Shown in pieces: positions 17,171-25,548 of a DNA stretch of 64,000 nt. This DNA comes from Leptolyngbya boryana PCC 6306 (GTDB lineage: Bacteria; Cyanobacteriota; Cyanobacteriia; Leptolyngbyales; Leptolyngbyaceae): the NCBI RefSeq assembly GCF_000353285.1, contig NZ_KB731324.1, positions 5,536,577 to 5,600,576 of the forward strand. The letters are read 5' to 3'. Below the pieces are notes generated by a model, which saw nothing but the letters and a program-made list of their open reading frames with translations, was not told the DNA's origin and did no database searches. Position 1 is the first letter of the stretch, and every line of letters starts with the position of its first letter. Both the position numbers and the translations under genes were made by a program.

Positions 17171-17971
17171 CTAGACCCCAGGCGTTTGACCGCCATCCAC
17201 CAAAATTTCGCTGCCTGTAATTGAAGCAGCGCGATCGGAAACTAGAAACAGCGCTAATGCAGCAATCTCTTCAGGCTGCACAATCCTTCTGAGGGGGATC
17301 GCTTTAATCGTCTCTGCTTTAGCTTCTTCGACCGTGATACCGCGATCGCTAGCAGTTTGTGCTGCTAATCGATCGGCTCGTTCAGTTGCAGTAAATCCCG
17401 GTGAGATTGCATTGATTCTCACGTTATATGCAGCGAGTTCTTTCGCAATGCCTCTCGTAAAGTTGAGTAACGCAGCGTTTGTCGTTCCACCCGGAAGGAA
17501 ATTAGCACGAGGCGTTCTGCCAGCACCACCAATAATATTCACGATGCGTCCATCACGACGACTAATGAAATCAGGAATGACTGCTTTGACTAGGCGAATA
17601 TAACCGAGCAATTTTAAGTTCCAGGCATCAATAAATGCCTCATCTTCAAGATCGAGCAATGATCCCGCTCGTGCTGATCCCGCATTGTTGATCAAAATGT
17701 CAATTTGCCCAAATTCTGCGATCGCTTGAGAAACAACTTTCTCAATACTTTCTGCTTGGGTCAAATCTGCGCAAATTGAAATCACTCGATTGCCTTGCTC
17801 TGGGAGTTCAAGAATCTCTGAGATAGCGCTTTCGAGCCGCTGAGCATCACGAGCCACGATCGCCACATTCACGCCTTCATGATAGAGAGCTTTTGCGATC
17901 GCCAACCCAATTCCTGCACTTCCTCCAGTGACGATCGCAGATTTTCCAGCCAAGTTCAATTCAATTGCCAT
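17171..17971 (-). CDS. short-chain dehydrogenase/reductase family protein
   Basis: A 266-residue SDR with the cofactor motif TGGSAGIG (residues 15-22), the NNAG motif (95-98) and a normal C-terminus (SEILVDGGQTPGV). The usual catalytic YxxxK is not seen: at that place the sequence is GGTTN (161-165). Related SDRs with an altered catalytic centre exist, so the enzyme may be divergent rather than dead. It has no internal Met and one Cys. The gene starts the operon SDR - O-methyltransferase - arylsulfotransferase-like. Confidence 0.85.
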   Translation of the reverse strand: MAIELNLAGKSAIVTGGSAGIGLAIAKALYHEGVNVAIVARDAQRLESAISEILELPEQGNRVISICADLTQAESIEKVVSQAIAEFGQIDILINNAGSARAGSLLDLEDEAFIDAWNLKLLGYIRLVKAVIPDFISRRDGRIVNIIGGAGRTPRANFLPGGTTNAALLNFTRGIAKELAAYNVRINAISPGFTATERADRLAAQTASDRGITVEEAKAETIKAIPLRRIVQPEEIAALALFLVSDRAASITGSEILVDGGQTPGV

Positions 17972-18049
17972 AGTTTCGCGTTGATCCTTACTTTACAGAG
18001 AGAGGTTAACTGAGTTCACTCGCCATTCGTCCATCAATCTTCAGAGCAC

Positions 18050-18655
18050 CTAAGAAACAGGAGTGCTGACCGCCACTTTGAAATAAACTGGCTCATTTCC
18101 TGGCTTCCATTTGATGTTGCATCCGATGCTCGGCTTCTGGTCATAAGCAACAGGCCGGTCAGAGAGCACTGCTGCGATCGCGGCTCTTAAATCTTTGCCC
18201 GTTACCGGAATATCATTTCTCGGACGACTATCATCTAATTGCCCACGGTAAACTAAGCGACGACCTTGATCAAATAGAAAAATGTCGGGAGTGCAAGCTG
18301 CAAAATAGTCTTTCGCTGTCTGCTGACTTTCATCGAACAAAAGCGGAAAAGATAAGTTGAGTTCCTCAGCAACCTCCTTCAAGGAATCGGGTGCATCGTC
18401 AGGATGAGTCATCGCATCATTGGAACTAATCGCGACAATTCCAAGATCTCGATCGCGCGTGTCTTGTCCCAATTGGGCAAGCTCGTATTTAATATGTTGT
18501 ACATACGGGCAGTGACGACTAATAAATAAAACAAGCAAAGCTTTCTGGTCAGCAAAATCAGCAAGAGTAATCGTCTGACCCGTCACAACATCGGGAAGTT
18601 GAAAATCGGCTGCCAATGCTCCTAAAGTCAGCATTATTGAAGGAGTAAGCACCAT
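18050..18655 (-). CDS. thioredoxin-fold redoxin (AhpC/TSA-like)
   Basis: A protein of about 201 residues of the thioredoxin/peroxiredoxin-like group common in cyanobacteria. The active site is FISRHCPYVQHIKYEL: a peroxidatic-like Cys followed by PYV, so the second Cys of a CxxC is absent. Further Cys occur in AACTPD and IGCNIKW. It probably reduces peroxides or disulfides in the cytosol. I chose ATG 18655 because CAGGAG sits upstream at a normal distance. The gene is preceded by a 47-base tandem duplication that may contain its promoter. Confidence 0.8.
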   Translation of the reverse strand: MVLTPSIMLTLGALAADFQLPDVVTGQTITLADFADQKALLVLFISRHCPYVQHIKYELAQLGQDTRDRDLGIVAISSNDAMTHPDDAPDSLKEVAEELNLSFPLLFDESQQTAKDYFAACTPDIFLFDQGRRLVYRGQLDDSRPRNDIPVTGKDLRAAIAAVLSDRPVAYDQKPSIGCNIKWKPGNEPVYFKVAVSTPVS

Positions 18656-18673
18656 AAAAAACTCCTGAATCAC

Positions 18674-18753
18674 AAAGAAACTACAGTAAAGCGGGATAGT
18701 TAAAAGTAAACCTAAATAGTAAAGAAACTACAGTAAAGCGGGATAGTTAAAAG
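18674..18753. repeat. tandem 33-base exact repeat upstream of the redoxin gene
   Basis: The 33 bases 18674-18706 (beginning AAAGAAACTACAGTAAAGCG) recur exactly at 18721-18753, a period of 47. The copies lie at the position expected for the redoxin promoter on the minus strand and could be doubled regulator sites. Confidence 0.7.
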
Positions 18754-19038
18754 CTGTTCGTAGCAGCACAATCAACTATAAGAATTATTAGTAGATTTAC
18801 TTTTCGGCATTACTTTCTCTCGATGAATTTACAGCTTTCATATCAGTCTGATATCGACCTCAAAGAAGCTGAAGCCCTTGGAAAGTCTGATATTGAGACA
18901 ACATTTATCTCAATATCAAAGCTCACAGATAAATGCACACAACTAATACTCAAGACCCGATTCGCCGCAAGACATCGCGCCAAAAACATTTCTTCTCTAG
19001 AGATCTAGTGAAGAATAGAAATGTAACGATAGTTCGAG

Positions 19039-19053
19039 TTGGCGACTAGTCCA
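19039..19053. promoter_or_regulatory. shared near-palindromic 15-mer, copy 1
   Basis: The sequence TTGGCGACTAGTCCA lies 24 bases before the start of the small secreted protein gene. The identical 15-mer recurs at 19685-19699. Its core GACTAGTC is a perfect palindrome, as for a dimeric regulator. Confidence 0.4.
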
Positions 19054-19076
19054 TCTATTAGTTAGGAGACTTTTCC

Positions 19077-19433
19077 ATGAGATACAAAAAATTTGCTGGC
19101 GGCATAACTGTGCTGTCGCTCTGTTTTGCGTTGGCTCCAATTACAAAAGTAGGTGCATCTGAAAAATCAGTTGCGATCGTAACTCCCAATATTCCTAGCA
19201 ATGTCGCAGGCGCAAATGCCTTTAACCTGTCCAATCTCGCCCGCAGCGGCTACCTTGAGGGCATTCCTAGCGGTAGCCAACTCTCTTGGGAACTTGCAAC
19301 AGGACGCATCACGGCTCACGATATCGTCAAAGCTGGAGTTCAAGCGAATCAGGTTTCCTCTGATGCACTGAACAACCCAGCATACATTCGAGCTATCGAA
19401 CTCAACCTGGCTGAACCTCGGATCAGCGACTAG
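19077..19433 (+). CDS. small secreted protein, unknown function
   Basis: A 118-residue protein with a clear signal peptide (MRYKKFAGGITVLSLCFALAPITKVGA) and the SD TTAGGAG before the ATG. The mature part is Asn/Ala/Ser-rich and predicted soluble, with no internal Met and no Cys after cleavage. I do not recognise a family. It is flanked on both sides by copies of the same near-palindromic 15-mer and lies upstream of the Met-free porin, so it may belong to the same regulated set. Confidence 0.6.
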   Translation: MRYKKFAGGITVLSLCFALAPITKVGASEKSVAIVTPNIPSNVAGANAFNLSNLARSGYLEGIPSGSQLSWELATGRITAHDIVKAGVQANQVSSDALNNPAYIRAIELNLAEPRISD

Positions 19434-19484
19434 CTTTCGATTCTTCAAGAGAGGAGATAAAATCGCGCGACTATCGCTGAGATC

Positions 19485-19509
19485 ACCGAACTGTCGATAG
19501 CAGTTCGGT
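19485..19509 (+). other. hairpin downstream of the small secreted protein
   Basis: Perfect 9-base arms ACCGAACTG and CAGTTCGGT surround a 7-base loop. No T-run follows, so it may stabilise the mRNA end rather than terminate. Confidence 0.4.
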
Positions 19510-19577
19510 CACACTCATAAGATAGTGCGCGATCGTCACATCACTCTTGAAGTCCCTTCAAGCAAAACTCAATCAAC

Positions 19578-19635
19578 GGTTCCCTCTCGTTCTGGAACAT
19601 CCCCCAAAGATGTCGCAAAGCAAGAGGGATTTTTC
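19578..19635 (+). terminator. weak candidate terminator
   Basis: Arms TCCCTCT and AGAGGGA pair across a loop of about 35 bases and are followed by TTTTTC. The loop is long, so the call is tentative. Confidence 0.3.
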
Positions 19636-19684
19636 ATGAAACAAGAATTCTAATCTCCGAATCACGGGATGCACATGAAGCTAA

Positions 19685-19699
19685 TTGGCGACTAGTCCA
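19685..19699. promoter_or_regulatory. shared near-palindromic 15-mer, copy 2
   Basis: An exact second copy of TTGGCGACTAGTCCA, upstream of the Met-free porin gene (about 500 bases before its start). Confidence 0.4.
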
Positions 19700-20205
19700 C
19701 ACACTCCGTCTAGGATAAGAGGTTTAAGAATTTTTCCTTGCTCTTGTACTACGGTGAATCGATAGAGATTAAGTAGTATTATGAGCCTATTTCCATGAAT
19801 AAATCAACCTTTCCTTTATGAATAATTGCGATCGCTGTCACAATTTATCTCCAGAATAGTTACGGTTGTTCGAGCTTGAAACGAGTCTCTCCGGGAAAAT
19901 GTATTCAATTTAGCTTGATTTATAGAAAAGCTTGTGAAACGATACTCTGAACGAATAAAACTACTTAATACCTATAAATTTACAGTAGTTTTAAGACTCG
20001 GTTAATCGCATTACTCTTGTCGATCGCATCAATTGAAGGGGTGCTTCTACGCCGCTTGAAGTGCGCCTTTGACCAAAGTACTGTCCTACCACAAAGCGGA
20101 TCTCTTGCTGTCGAATTTCAGCAGTGAGTTCAAATCATTCTTGCTTTGAATCGTACTTGCCCTTGTCCTTAGCGATGTTTGCAAATTTGGATGTGAGGTT
20201 ATTGA

Positions 20206-21903
20206 ATGTTGAAAATTTCATGGAATTCTCGATTCTCTTGGTCACTGTTTCTAAGTACTGGTATTTTGCTGGCATCAACCAGTCATGCAACAAAAGCAGC
20301 GGCTTCAGAGGTCACTCCGTTACCGCTTGAGCAGACTCGCTCAAATCTCCCTACTCCAAACGTTTCTCAAATCGAGCAATCTCTTGACTCAACTGTGCAG
20401 CCCATCAATCGACTGTCGAATCAAGTCACCTCGGTTTCTCAGCTTTCGGATGTTCGACCAACCGATTGGGCTTTTCAAGCACTACAGTCTTTGGTCGAAC
20501 GCTATGGGTGCATTGCCGGATATCCCAATCGCACTTATCGCGGCAATCGTGCACTGACTCGCTATGAGTTTGCAGCCGGACTGAATGCTTGCCTCGATCG
20601 GGTCAATGAACTGATTGCAGCAGCGACAGCAGATTTAGTTAAGAAAGAAGATTTAGCAACCCTACAAAAATTACAAGAACAGTTTGCGACAGAATTAGCA
20701 ACCTTGCGGGGGCGGGTCGATAAGCTAGAAGCACGAACTACGACACTAGAGAAACAACAATTTTCGACCACAACGAAACTGCAAGGGGATGCAATCTTCA
20801 TTGCGGCTGATACCTTTGGAAATCGCGCAAACAATACTGCTGCAAACGATACTCAAGATGACACTCAAGCTTTCTTTGCATATCGGGTGAGGCTGTCTCT
20901 CTTGACGAGCTTCACGGGTAAAGATTTGCTCTTTACTCGTCTTGCTGCCAATAACGTTCCCAATCTACAAACGTCAACGGGAACAGCTGAAACTCGTTTA
21001 ACGATCGACAGAAGCAGTTTTCCAGAGAGTTCCTTATATCTCGACTCTCTTCACTACCGATTTCCGCTCGGAAATCAGACCACGGTTTGGGTTGGAACTC
21101 GTCAGCTTCAGCCTGTTGTATTTGCACCGAATCTCAATCCATTGATCGGAGGTGCAAATGGTGCTATTTCTCGATTCGCAACTCACAATCCAACCATCTA
21201 TCGACCTGGTTTTGACGGTGCAGGTGTTGGGGTGTCCCATCAGTTTAGTCCGCAGCTTAGATTCGGCTTAGGCTACTTAACCGATGATACTCAAGCTCCA
21301 AATCCTAATGCAGGACGAGGAATTTTTAGCGGCAATAATCTGCTTTATAGCCAACTCACTTTTACGCCGAGTCGCAACTTTGATATTGCGTTTAGCTATG
21401 GACGCAAGTACTTTGGGTCCAACACTGGGTTCAACCTAACAGGAGGAACAGGAAGCGCTTTTGCGAGAAACCCATTCCAGCAAAATGCAACTGTTTCCGA
21501 TAATTTCGGGCTGCAATTTCTCTGGAAAACAAGCCCTACGCTCCAAATTGGAGGATGGTTTGGCTATACTCGCGCTTTCCAAGTTAAAGGAGCAGAAAAC
21601 GAAGCAACCATCCTGAACGGAGCGATATCAGTTGCATTTCCCGATCTATTCAAGAAAGGAAATCTCGGCGGAATCATTGTTGGGATTCCGCCTAAAGCAA
21701 CAAGTAACAACTTCCGCCCTACACCCACAGCCGCTCGCCGCGTTGACTCAGATACTTCACTACATCTAGAAGCGTTCTACACGTTCAAAGTGAACAACAA
21801 CGTCAGCATTACTCCTGGTGTTTTTCTAATTACTAATCCTGAGCAAAATCGTAATAATGATTCGATTTTGGTGGGAACAGTTCGCACAAACTTTAGTTTC
21901 TAA
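20206..21903 (+). CDS. SLH-domain outer membrane porin without internal methionine
   Basis: A 565-residue cyanobacterial porin. After a signal peptide, residues about 85-145 form one S-layer homology domain (VRPTDWAFQALQSLVERYGC, LTRYEFAAGLNACLDR) that binds the peptidoglycan-linked polymer. Residues about 145-200 are a coiled coil (LATLQKLQEQFATELATLRG). The remainder alternates as beta strands of an OprB-like 16-strand barrel and ends in Phe (VRTNFSF), the usual sorting signal. There is no Met after the start and only the two Cys of the SLH domain. GAGG lies eight bases before the ATG. It probably replaces a normal porin under sulfur limitation; this is inference. Confidence 0.9.
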   Translation: MLKISWNSRFSWSLFLSTGILLASTSHATKAAASEVTPLPLEQTRSNLPTPNVSQIEQSLDSTVQPINRLSNQVTSVSQLSDVRPTDWAFQALQSLVERYGCIAGYPNRTYRGNRALTRYEFAAGLNACLDRVNELIAAATADLVKKEDLATLQKLQEQFATELATLRGRVDKLEARTTTLEKQQFSTTTKLQGDAIFIAADTFGNRANNTAANDTQDDTQAFFAYRVRLSLLTSFTGKDLLFTRLAANNVPNLQTSTGTAETRLTIDRSSFPESSLYLDSLHYRFPLGNQTTVWVGTRQLQPVVFAPNLNPLIGGANGAISRFATHNPTIYRPGFDGAGVGVSHQFSPQLRFGLGYLTDDTQAPNPNAGRGIFSGNNLLYSQLTFTPSRNFDIAFSYGRKYFGSNTGFNLTGGTGSAFARNPFQQNATVSDNFGLQFLWKTSPTLQIGGWFGYTRAFQVKGAENEATILNGAISVAFPDLFKKGNLGGIIVGIPPKATSNNFRPTPTAARRVDSDTSLHLEAFYTFKVNNNVSITPGVFLITNPEQNRNNDSILVGTVRTNFSF

Positions 21904-21912
21904 AGTGAGTTG

Positions 21913-23199
21913 CTAAAGGTTGACACTCTGACGCGATGCAGTCACCATTTGAATTGAGCGCGTCAGATCAGGCAACTTTTGGCCATACCAAGTCGATCCG
22001 AGAAAACAAACGATCGCGCAGACCATCAAGGCTTGAGGTGCTCCTAGATAGTGAGCAAGCGTTCCTCCTATCAAATTACTAAACGGCATCATTCCTACCA
22101 GAGACATGGCATAAATGCTCATCACTCTGCCGCGTTTACTCTCCTCCACGATCGATTGAACCACAGTATTACTACATGCAACTTGCAGTGTTCCCGCAGC
22201 CCCTACAAATACTAAAATCGCAAGAGAAAGTAAAAATGATCGTGATACTGAGAAGGCAATCAACCCGATCCCAATAACCGCAGGACACAATCCAATCGTT
22301 CGCTCTAATCCAGCAATGCCTCGACGCTGACTAAGATAAACACAAGCCAGCACCGATCCCACGGCTCCTGATGCACTCAGAAATCCGAGCGAACTCGCTC
22401 CGCCTCGAAGAATATCTGCTGCAAACACAGGCAATAAAGCCGTATAAGAAATACCAAATACGCCTTGAATTGCCAAAAGCAAAATAATCATACGAACAGG
22501 CAGAAAATTCTGAACATAGTTAAATCCTTCTTTCAACGATTTCCAAGCACTGACCTTCGATTTTGAGATGGCTGGGCGATTCAACCGCATTGATGCTAGC
22601 GCCCAGATTGCTGCAAGATAGCTCAGCGTATCAAATAGAAAGCAAAAGCCTGCTCCAACCGTTGCAAGCAAGATACCACCGAGTGCAGGTCCAAACAATC
22701 GAGAACTACTGAGCATAATCGAATTGAGCGCGATCGCGTTTGCCAGATCCTCACGCTCTGTGACCATCTCGCTGACAAAAGCATGACGAATTGGCATATC
22801 TAACCCTTTCACCATCCCCAATAAAACACTCAGCAACAGCAGAGACTGGAAGTTCGCCATCCCAGTAAAGACAAGCGCAGTCAAAGTACCCGAAACAACC
22901 ATACCCAGGAGTTGCACGATCGTTAGGATATAATGCCGACTCCAGCGATCAGACAATACGCCTGCTAAAGGCAAGAGAATGAGTGTAGGTAGAAATCCTA
23001 GAAAGCCTGCTAGACCCAGTAACCAAGGCGAATGAGTCAAATCATAAATCAACCAAGGAACCGCGACTTGAGTCATAAAGGTTCCCGATAGAGAAAAAGT
23101 TTGCCCTAAAAAATAAAGTCGAAAGTTACGAGATCGAAATGCAGGCAGGTGAAGTTTGAACCGCACTTGCTTGCTGAATCGCTGATACAAATTTGCCAT
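21913..23199 (-). CDS. MFS transporter
   Basis: A 428-residue major facilitator with 12 predicted transmembrane segments and the loop motif GVLSDRWSRHYIL after the second helix, typical of the drug-efflux and enterobactin-exporter-like (MFS_3) group. The substrate is unknown. Unlike its neighbours it has normal sulfur content (16 internal Met, 6 Cys), so it is not part of the sulfur-poor set. The gene is convergent with the porin, with only nine bases between the stops. Confidence 0.85.
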   Translation of the reverse strand: MANLYQRFSKQVRFKLHLPAFRSRNFRLYFLGQTFSLSGTFMTQVAVPWLIYDLTHSPWLLGLAGFLGFLPTLILLPLAGVLSDRWSRHYILTIVQLLGMVVSGTLTALVFTGMANFQSLLLLSVLLGMVKGLDMPIRHAFVSEMVTEREDLANAIALNSIMLSSSRLFGPALGGILLATVGAGFCFLFDTLSYLAAIWALASMRLNRPAISKSKVSAWKSLKEGFNYVQNFLPVRMIILLLAIQGVFGISYTALLPVFAADILRGGASSLGFLSASGAVGSVLACVYLSQRRGIAGLERTIGLCPAVIGIGLIAFSVSRSFLLSLAILVFVGAAGTLQVACSNTVVQSIVEESKRGRVMSIYAMSLVGMMPFSNLIGGTLAHYLGAPQALMVCAIVCFLGSTWYGQKLPDLTRSIQMVTASRQSVNL

Positions 23200-23586
23200 A
23201 ACCTAACAATTTGCTTCCACTGATAAAACCAACAAGATTGATACCTAGAATAAGTTTCAGGGATCGATCTTCCGTTATCTTACTATACGAAAAACAAACT
23301 GTTAGATATTCTAAATAAATAATTTTGCATTGAGGTAAATCTTTCTAAGCCGCAATCAGAGCATCACTCACTATAGGCAATAGGTTGAAATAGAGTTTAA
23401 GCTTTCTAATTGCGTGAAGCGTGATGTTCACAAAAGCTTGAGGCAAATCTGTCTCTTGAAAGCCAGCATTCTGTAAATTGCTGCAGAACATTCATTTCTC
23501 ATCTTAAAAAGAAAACCTTCATGTAGCTAACTCAACTAAGCTACATGAAGGGCTAGACGCTTTTAACTTGTATCGGAGATAGACTG
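23200..23586. other. intergenic region downstream of cpcA
   Basis: A 387-base gap between cpcA and the MFS gene. It holds the cpcA terminator near the cpcA end and the promoter of the MFS gene. No linker-polypeptide gene is present, which is unusual for a cpc operon. Confidence 0.6.
23506..23550 (-). terminator. rho-independent terminator of cpcBA
   Basis: The arms CTTCATGTAGCT (23517-23528) and AGCTACATGAAG (23539-23550) are a perfect 12-base inverted repeat with a 10-base loop. Read on the minus strand the hairpin is followed by GTTTTCTTTTT. It lies 36 bases after the cpcA stop. Confidence 0.85.
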
Positions 23587-24078
23587 CTAACTCAGAGCAT
23601 TGACAACATAATCAATGTAGGAGTTCAATTCCACAGCAGGATCACCTGTCAAACCGTGATTGGATTTGATGTGTTTGAGAGCTTCGATGTACCAGCTTGG
23701 AGAAAGCTCGAATGTACGGTTGATTTCAGACAAACCCCCAATCAGATAATCATCGATAGGACCCGTCCCTCCAGCAACCAAAGCATAGCTGATAATCCGC
23801 AAGTAGTAGCCAATGTCACGGACGCACTTCGACTTGCCGCGTGCATCAGAAGCATAGTTTGGACCTTGCAACTGTGTGGTGTAGGGGAACTTTTGGTAAA
23901 CCGCGTTTGCAGCAGCTTCAGCTAAACTCGGAGCTTTGCTCGACAGTTGTTTCGCTGCTTCCAATGAGCTTGCGGCTTGGCGGAACCGACCAAAAGCAAC
24001 TTGAAATTCAGTGCTGCTCAAAAAGCGTCCTTGGGAATCAGCAGCGCTCACCGCTTCAGTTAGTGGAGTTTTGGACAT
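23587..24078 (-). CDS. cpcA: phycocyanin alpha subunit, sulfur-poor type
   Basis: A 163-residue alpha subunit of C-phycocyanin, the phycobilisome rod antenna protein. Landmarks are [19 protein letters not shown] at the N-terminus, the chromophore Cys85 in [14 protein letters not shown] and the [17 protein letters not shown] segment. It has no Met after the start and no other Cys. Positions where ordinary CpcA has Met or Cys (YYLRMVTYC-type segment) carry Ile and Ala here (YYLRIISYA). AGGAGA precedes the ATG. It is the second gene of a two-gene unit with cpcB, 59 bases downstream. This is the pattern of the sulfur-starvation phycocyanin PC3 of Calothrix PCC 7601. Confidence 0.95.
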   Translation of the reverse strand: MSKTPLTEAVSAADSQGRFLSSTEFQVAFGRFRQAASSLEAAKQLSSKAPSLAEAAANAVYQKFPYTTQLQGPNYASDARGKSKCVRDIGYYLRIISYALVAGGTGPIDDYLIGGLSEINRTFELSPSWYIEALKHIKSNHGLTGDPAVELNSYIDYVVNALS

Positions 24079-24137
24079 TGATCAAGATTCTCCTAAATGT
24101 GTACATGAATAGATAAAACAGAGAGATGTGCAATTGA

Positions 24138-24659
24138 TTAGCCAACTGCTGCCGCTGCTCGATCGAAGTATGTGGCAACTTCCGCTAGAAGACTGCTGCA
24201 ATCTCCTTGCGTAACACCATTGGGATCACCTGCGATCGCCAGCGATGCTTCTTTCAGCTTTTGAATTCCAGCCGCAACCGATGCACCCGGAACGCCTAAA
24301 GCCAAATAAGTTTCTCGCAAGCCGTTCAATGCTCGGTCTTCCAAAATGCTGACATCACCCGTGAAAATTGAATAAGTGACATAGCGCAAGATGATTTCCA
24401 AGTCGCGCAAGCAAGCAGCAGCCCGACGGTTCGTGTAAGCATTTCCACCTGGAGCAATCAGTTGAGGTTGTTCTTCAAACAGACTGCGAGCAGCATTTGC
24501 AACGATCGCAGATGCGCTACCGGAAATTCGGTTAACGACATCAATGCGCTTATTGCCATCCCGCACCAAACCAAGCAAAGCATCGAGCTGACCCGGATTC
24601 AGATAGTCACCGCGAGCATCTGCCTGAGAAATCACTTTTGTAAACGCATCTTGTACCAT
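24138..24659 (-). CDS. cpcB: phycocyanin beta subunit, sulfur-poor type
   Basis: A 173-residue beta subunit of C-phycocyanin. The two chromophore cysteines are retained: Cys83 in [14 protein letters not shown] and Cys154 in TQGDCSSLL. All other sulfur residues of usual CpcB are gone: the segment usually RMAACLRDMEI is [18 protein letters not shown] is DRALNGL (Ala110), and the C-terminal FDRACAAV is FDRAAAAV. Asn73, which is methylated in phycobiliproteins, is kept in GGNAY. The SD TTAGGAGAAGG is strong. The gene heads the cpcBA unit and its expression is probably controlled from the 889-base AT-rich gap upstream. Confidence 0.95.
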   Translation of the reverse strand: MVQDAFTKVISQADARGDYLNPGQLDALLGLVRDGNKRIDVVNRISGSASAIVANAARSLFEEQPQLIAPGGNAYTNRRAAACLRDLEIILRYVTYSIFTGDVSILEDRALNGLRETYLALGVPGASVAAGIQKLKEASLAIAGDPNGVTQGDCSSLLAEVATYFDRAAAAVG

Positions 24660-25198
24660 TATTGCCTTCTCCTAATTGTAACGTTGACGAAAGTTTGAGT
24701 CTAAAACTCAAGTCATAGAAGGGAATACTATATTTCCTAAAATCCTGAAAAACATCAAGTGGAAATTAGCCTGTTACTTCTAATTCTTCTATTAGAAATA
24801 ACGAGAACAGTTCGGAAGAATTTCAAACTGCATTTATCCCCTACAAATTAGTTTTTACAACAGTGTTATGCCTATTTTTGTTAAAAAATATTGAGCAAAT
24901 AAGTCAGTTAAACATCATAAAAAAGAGGAGTATTTTTAGAACTGATTAAATCCCTCTTCAATCATTAATGATAAAAAGCAATTAAGTTATTACGTATACA
25001 AATCACAAGATTAATTCAGCAAACTGCTCGCCAATTCGGCGTTTTACCCCAAAAAAGTACTTTTCAAAACTTAAAGATTTGCTCTCAGAATCCTCTAGAT
25101 TTTTCGATTAGTTCATCAATTCAAATTATTAATAATTGAGTTTCGCTTATTAAAATTGATAGAAGCATTGCTAAAAACAATTTACTCAATAACGCAAG

Positions 25199-25240
25199 AA
25201 AATAGAAGCAAACTACCTGTTGAAGTTTGCTTCTATTTTT
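25199..25240. terminator. perfect 16-base stem hairpin, bidirectional terminator candidate
   Basis: Arms AAAATAGAAGCAAACT (25199-25214) and AGTTTGCTTCTATTTT (25224-25239) match perfectly around a 9-base loop. A/T ends give a U-run on either strand. It would end transcripts coming from the TauD-like gene before cpcB. Confidence 0.7.
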
Positions 25241-25312
25241 ACAACTGTACTTAATTTGTTGAATTATAAAGCCCAAAAGTAGGAAAGTCATTAAAAATCA
25301 AAAACCACTCAT

Positions 25313-25349
25313 ATTTTCGCCGAAACGCCTTAGCTTTTTAGGCGAAAAT
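25313..25349. terminator. second hairpin downstream of the TauD-like gene
   Basis: Arms ATTTTCGCC (25313-25321) and GGCGAAAAT (25341-25349) surround a 19-base loop. It lies about 200 bases after the TauD-like stop. Confidence 0.45.
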
Positions 25350-25548
25350 TATTATGCGGTTTCTATTCTTGATGACAGTACTTCTCGTCTTTTTACATCC
25401 AAAATAATTCGATGAGCGAAGCAATCCTAAGCGGATGTTTTACTGCGCTCACGTTATCTTTTCGTCCCGAATTCCATTTTGGGGCGGGTGAATGCTTGTG
25501 ACTCAACCTCATTCAACGATCGATTCCCATCTTTGGGACAAATTGACA

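Larger units (their letters stand above)
18656..19076. other. intergenic region with promoter-type repeats
   Basis: A 421-base gap. It holds the tandem repeat upstream of the redoxin gene and the shared 15-mer upstream of the small secreted protein. A 61-codon frame at 18823-19008 has no usable signals and is not called as a gene. Confidence 0.4.
19434..20205. other. intergenic region before the porin gene
   Basis: A 772-base gap without a convincing gene. It contains a hairpin at 19485-19509, a possible terminator near 19578-19635, the second copy of the shared 15-mer (19685-19699), and presumably the porin promoter and a long leader. Confidence 0.4.
24660..25548. other. long AT-rich region upstream of cpcB
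   Basis: An 889-base gap between cpcB and the TauD-like gene without a convincing gene. It is clearly AT-rich and contains two hairpins (25199-25239 and 25313-25349). The cpcB promoter and a regulated leader probably lie in the part nearest 24660. Confidence 0.5.

Noticed and set aside
18823-19008. 61-codon frame before the small secreted protein
   Set aside because: No recognisable ribosome site, family or composition signal.
21913-23199. MFS gene as part of the sulfur-poor set
   Set aside because: It has 16 internal Met and 6 Cys, so it does not share the composition of its neighbours.
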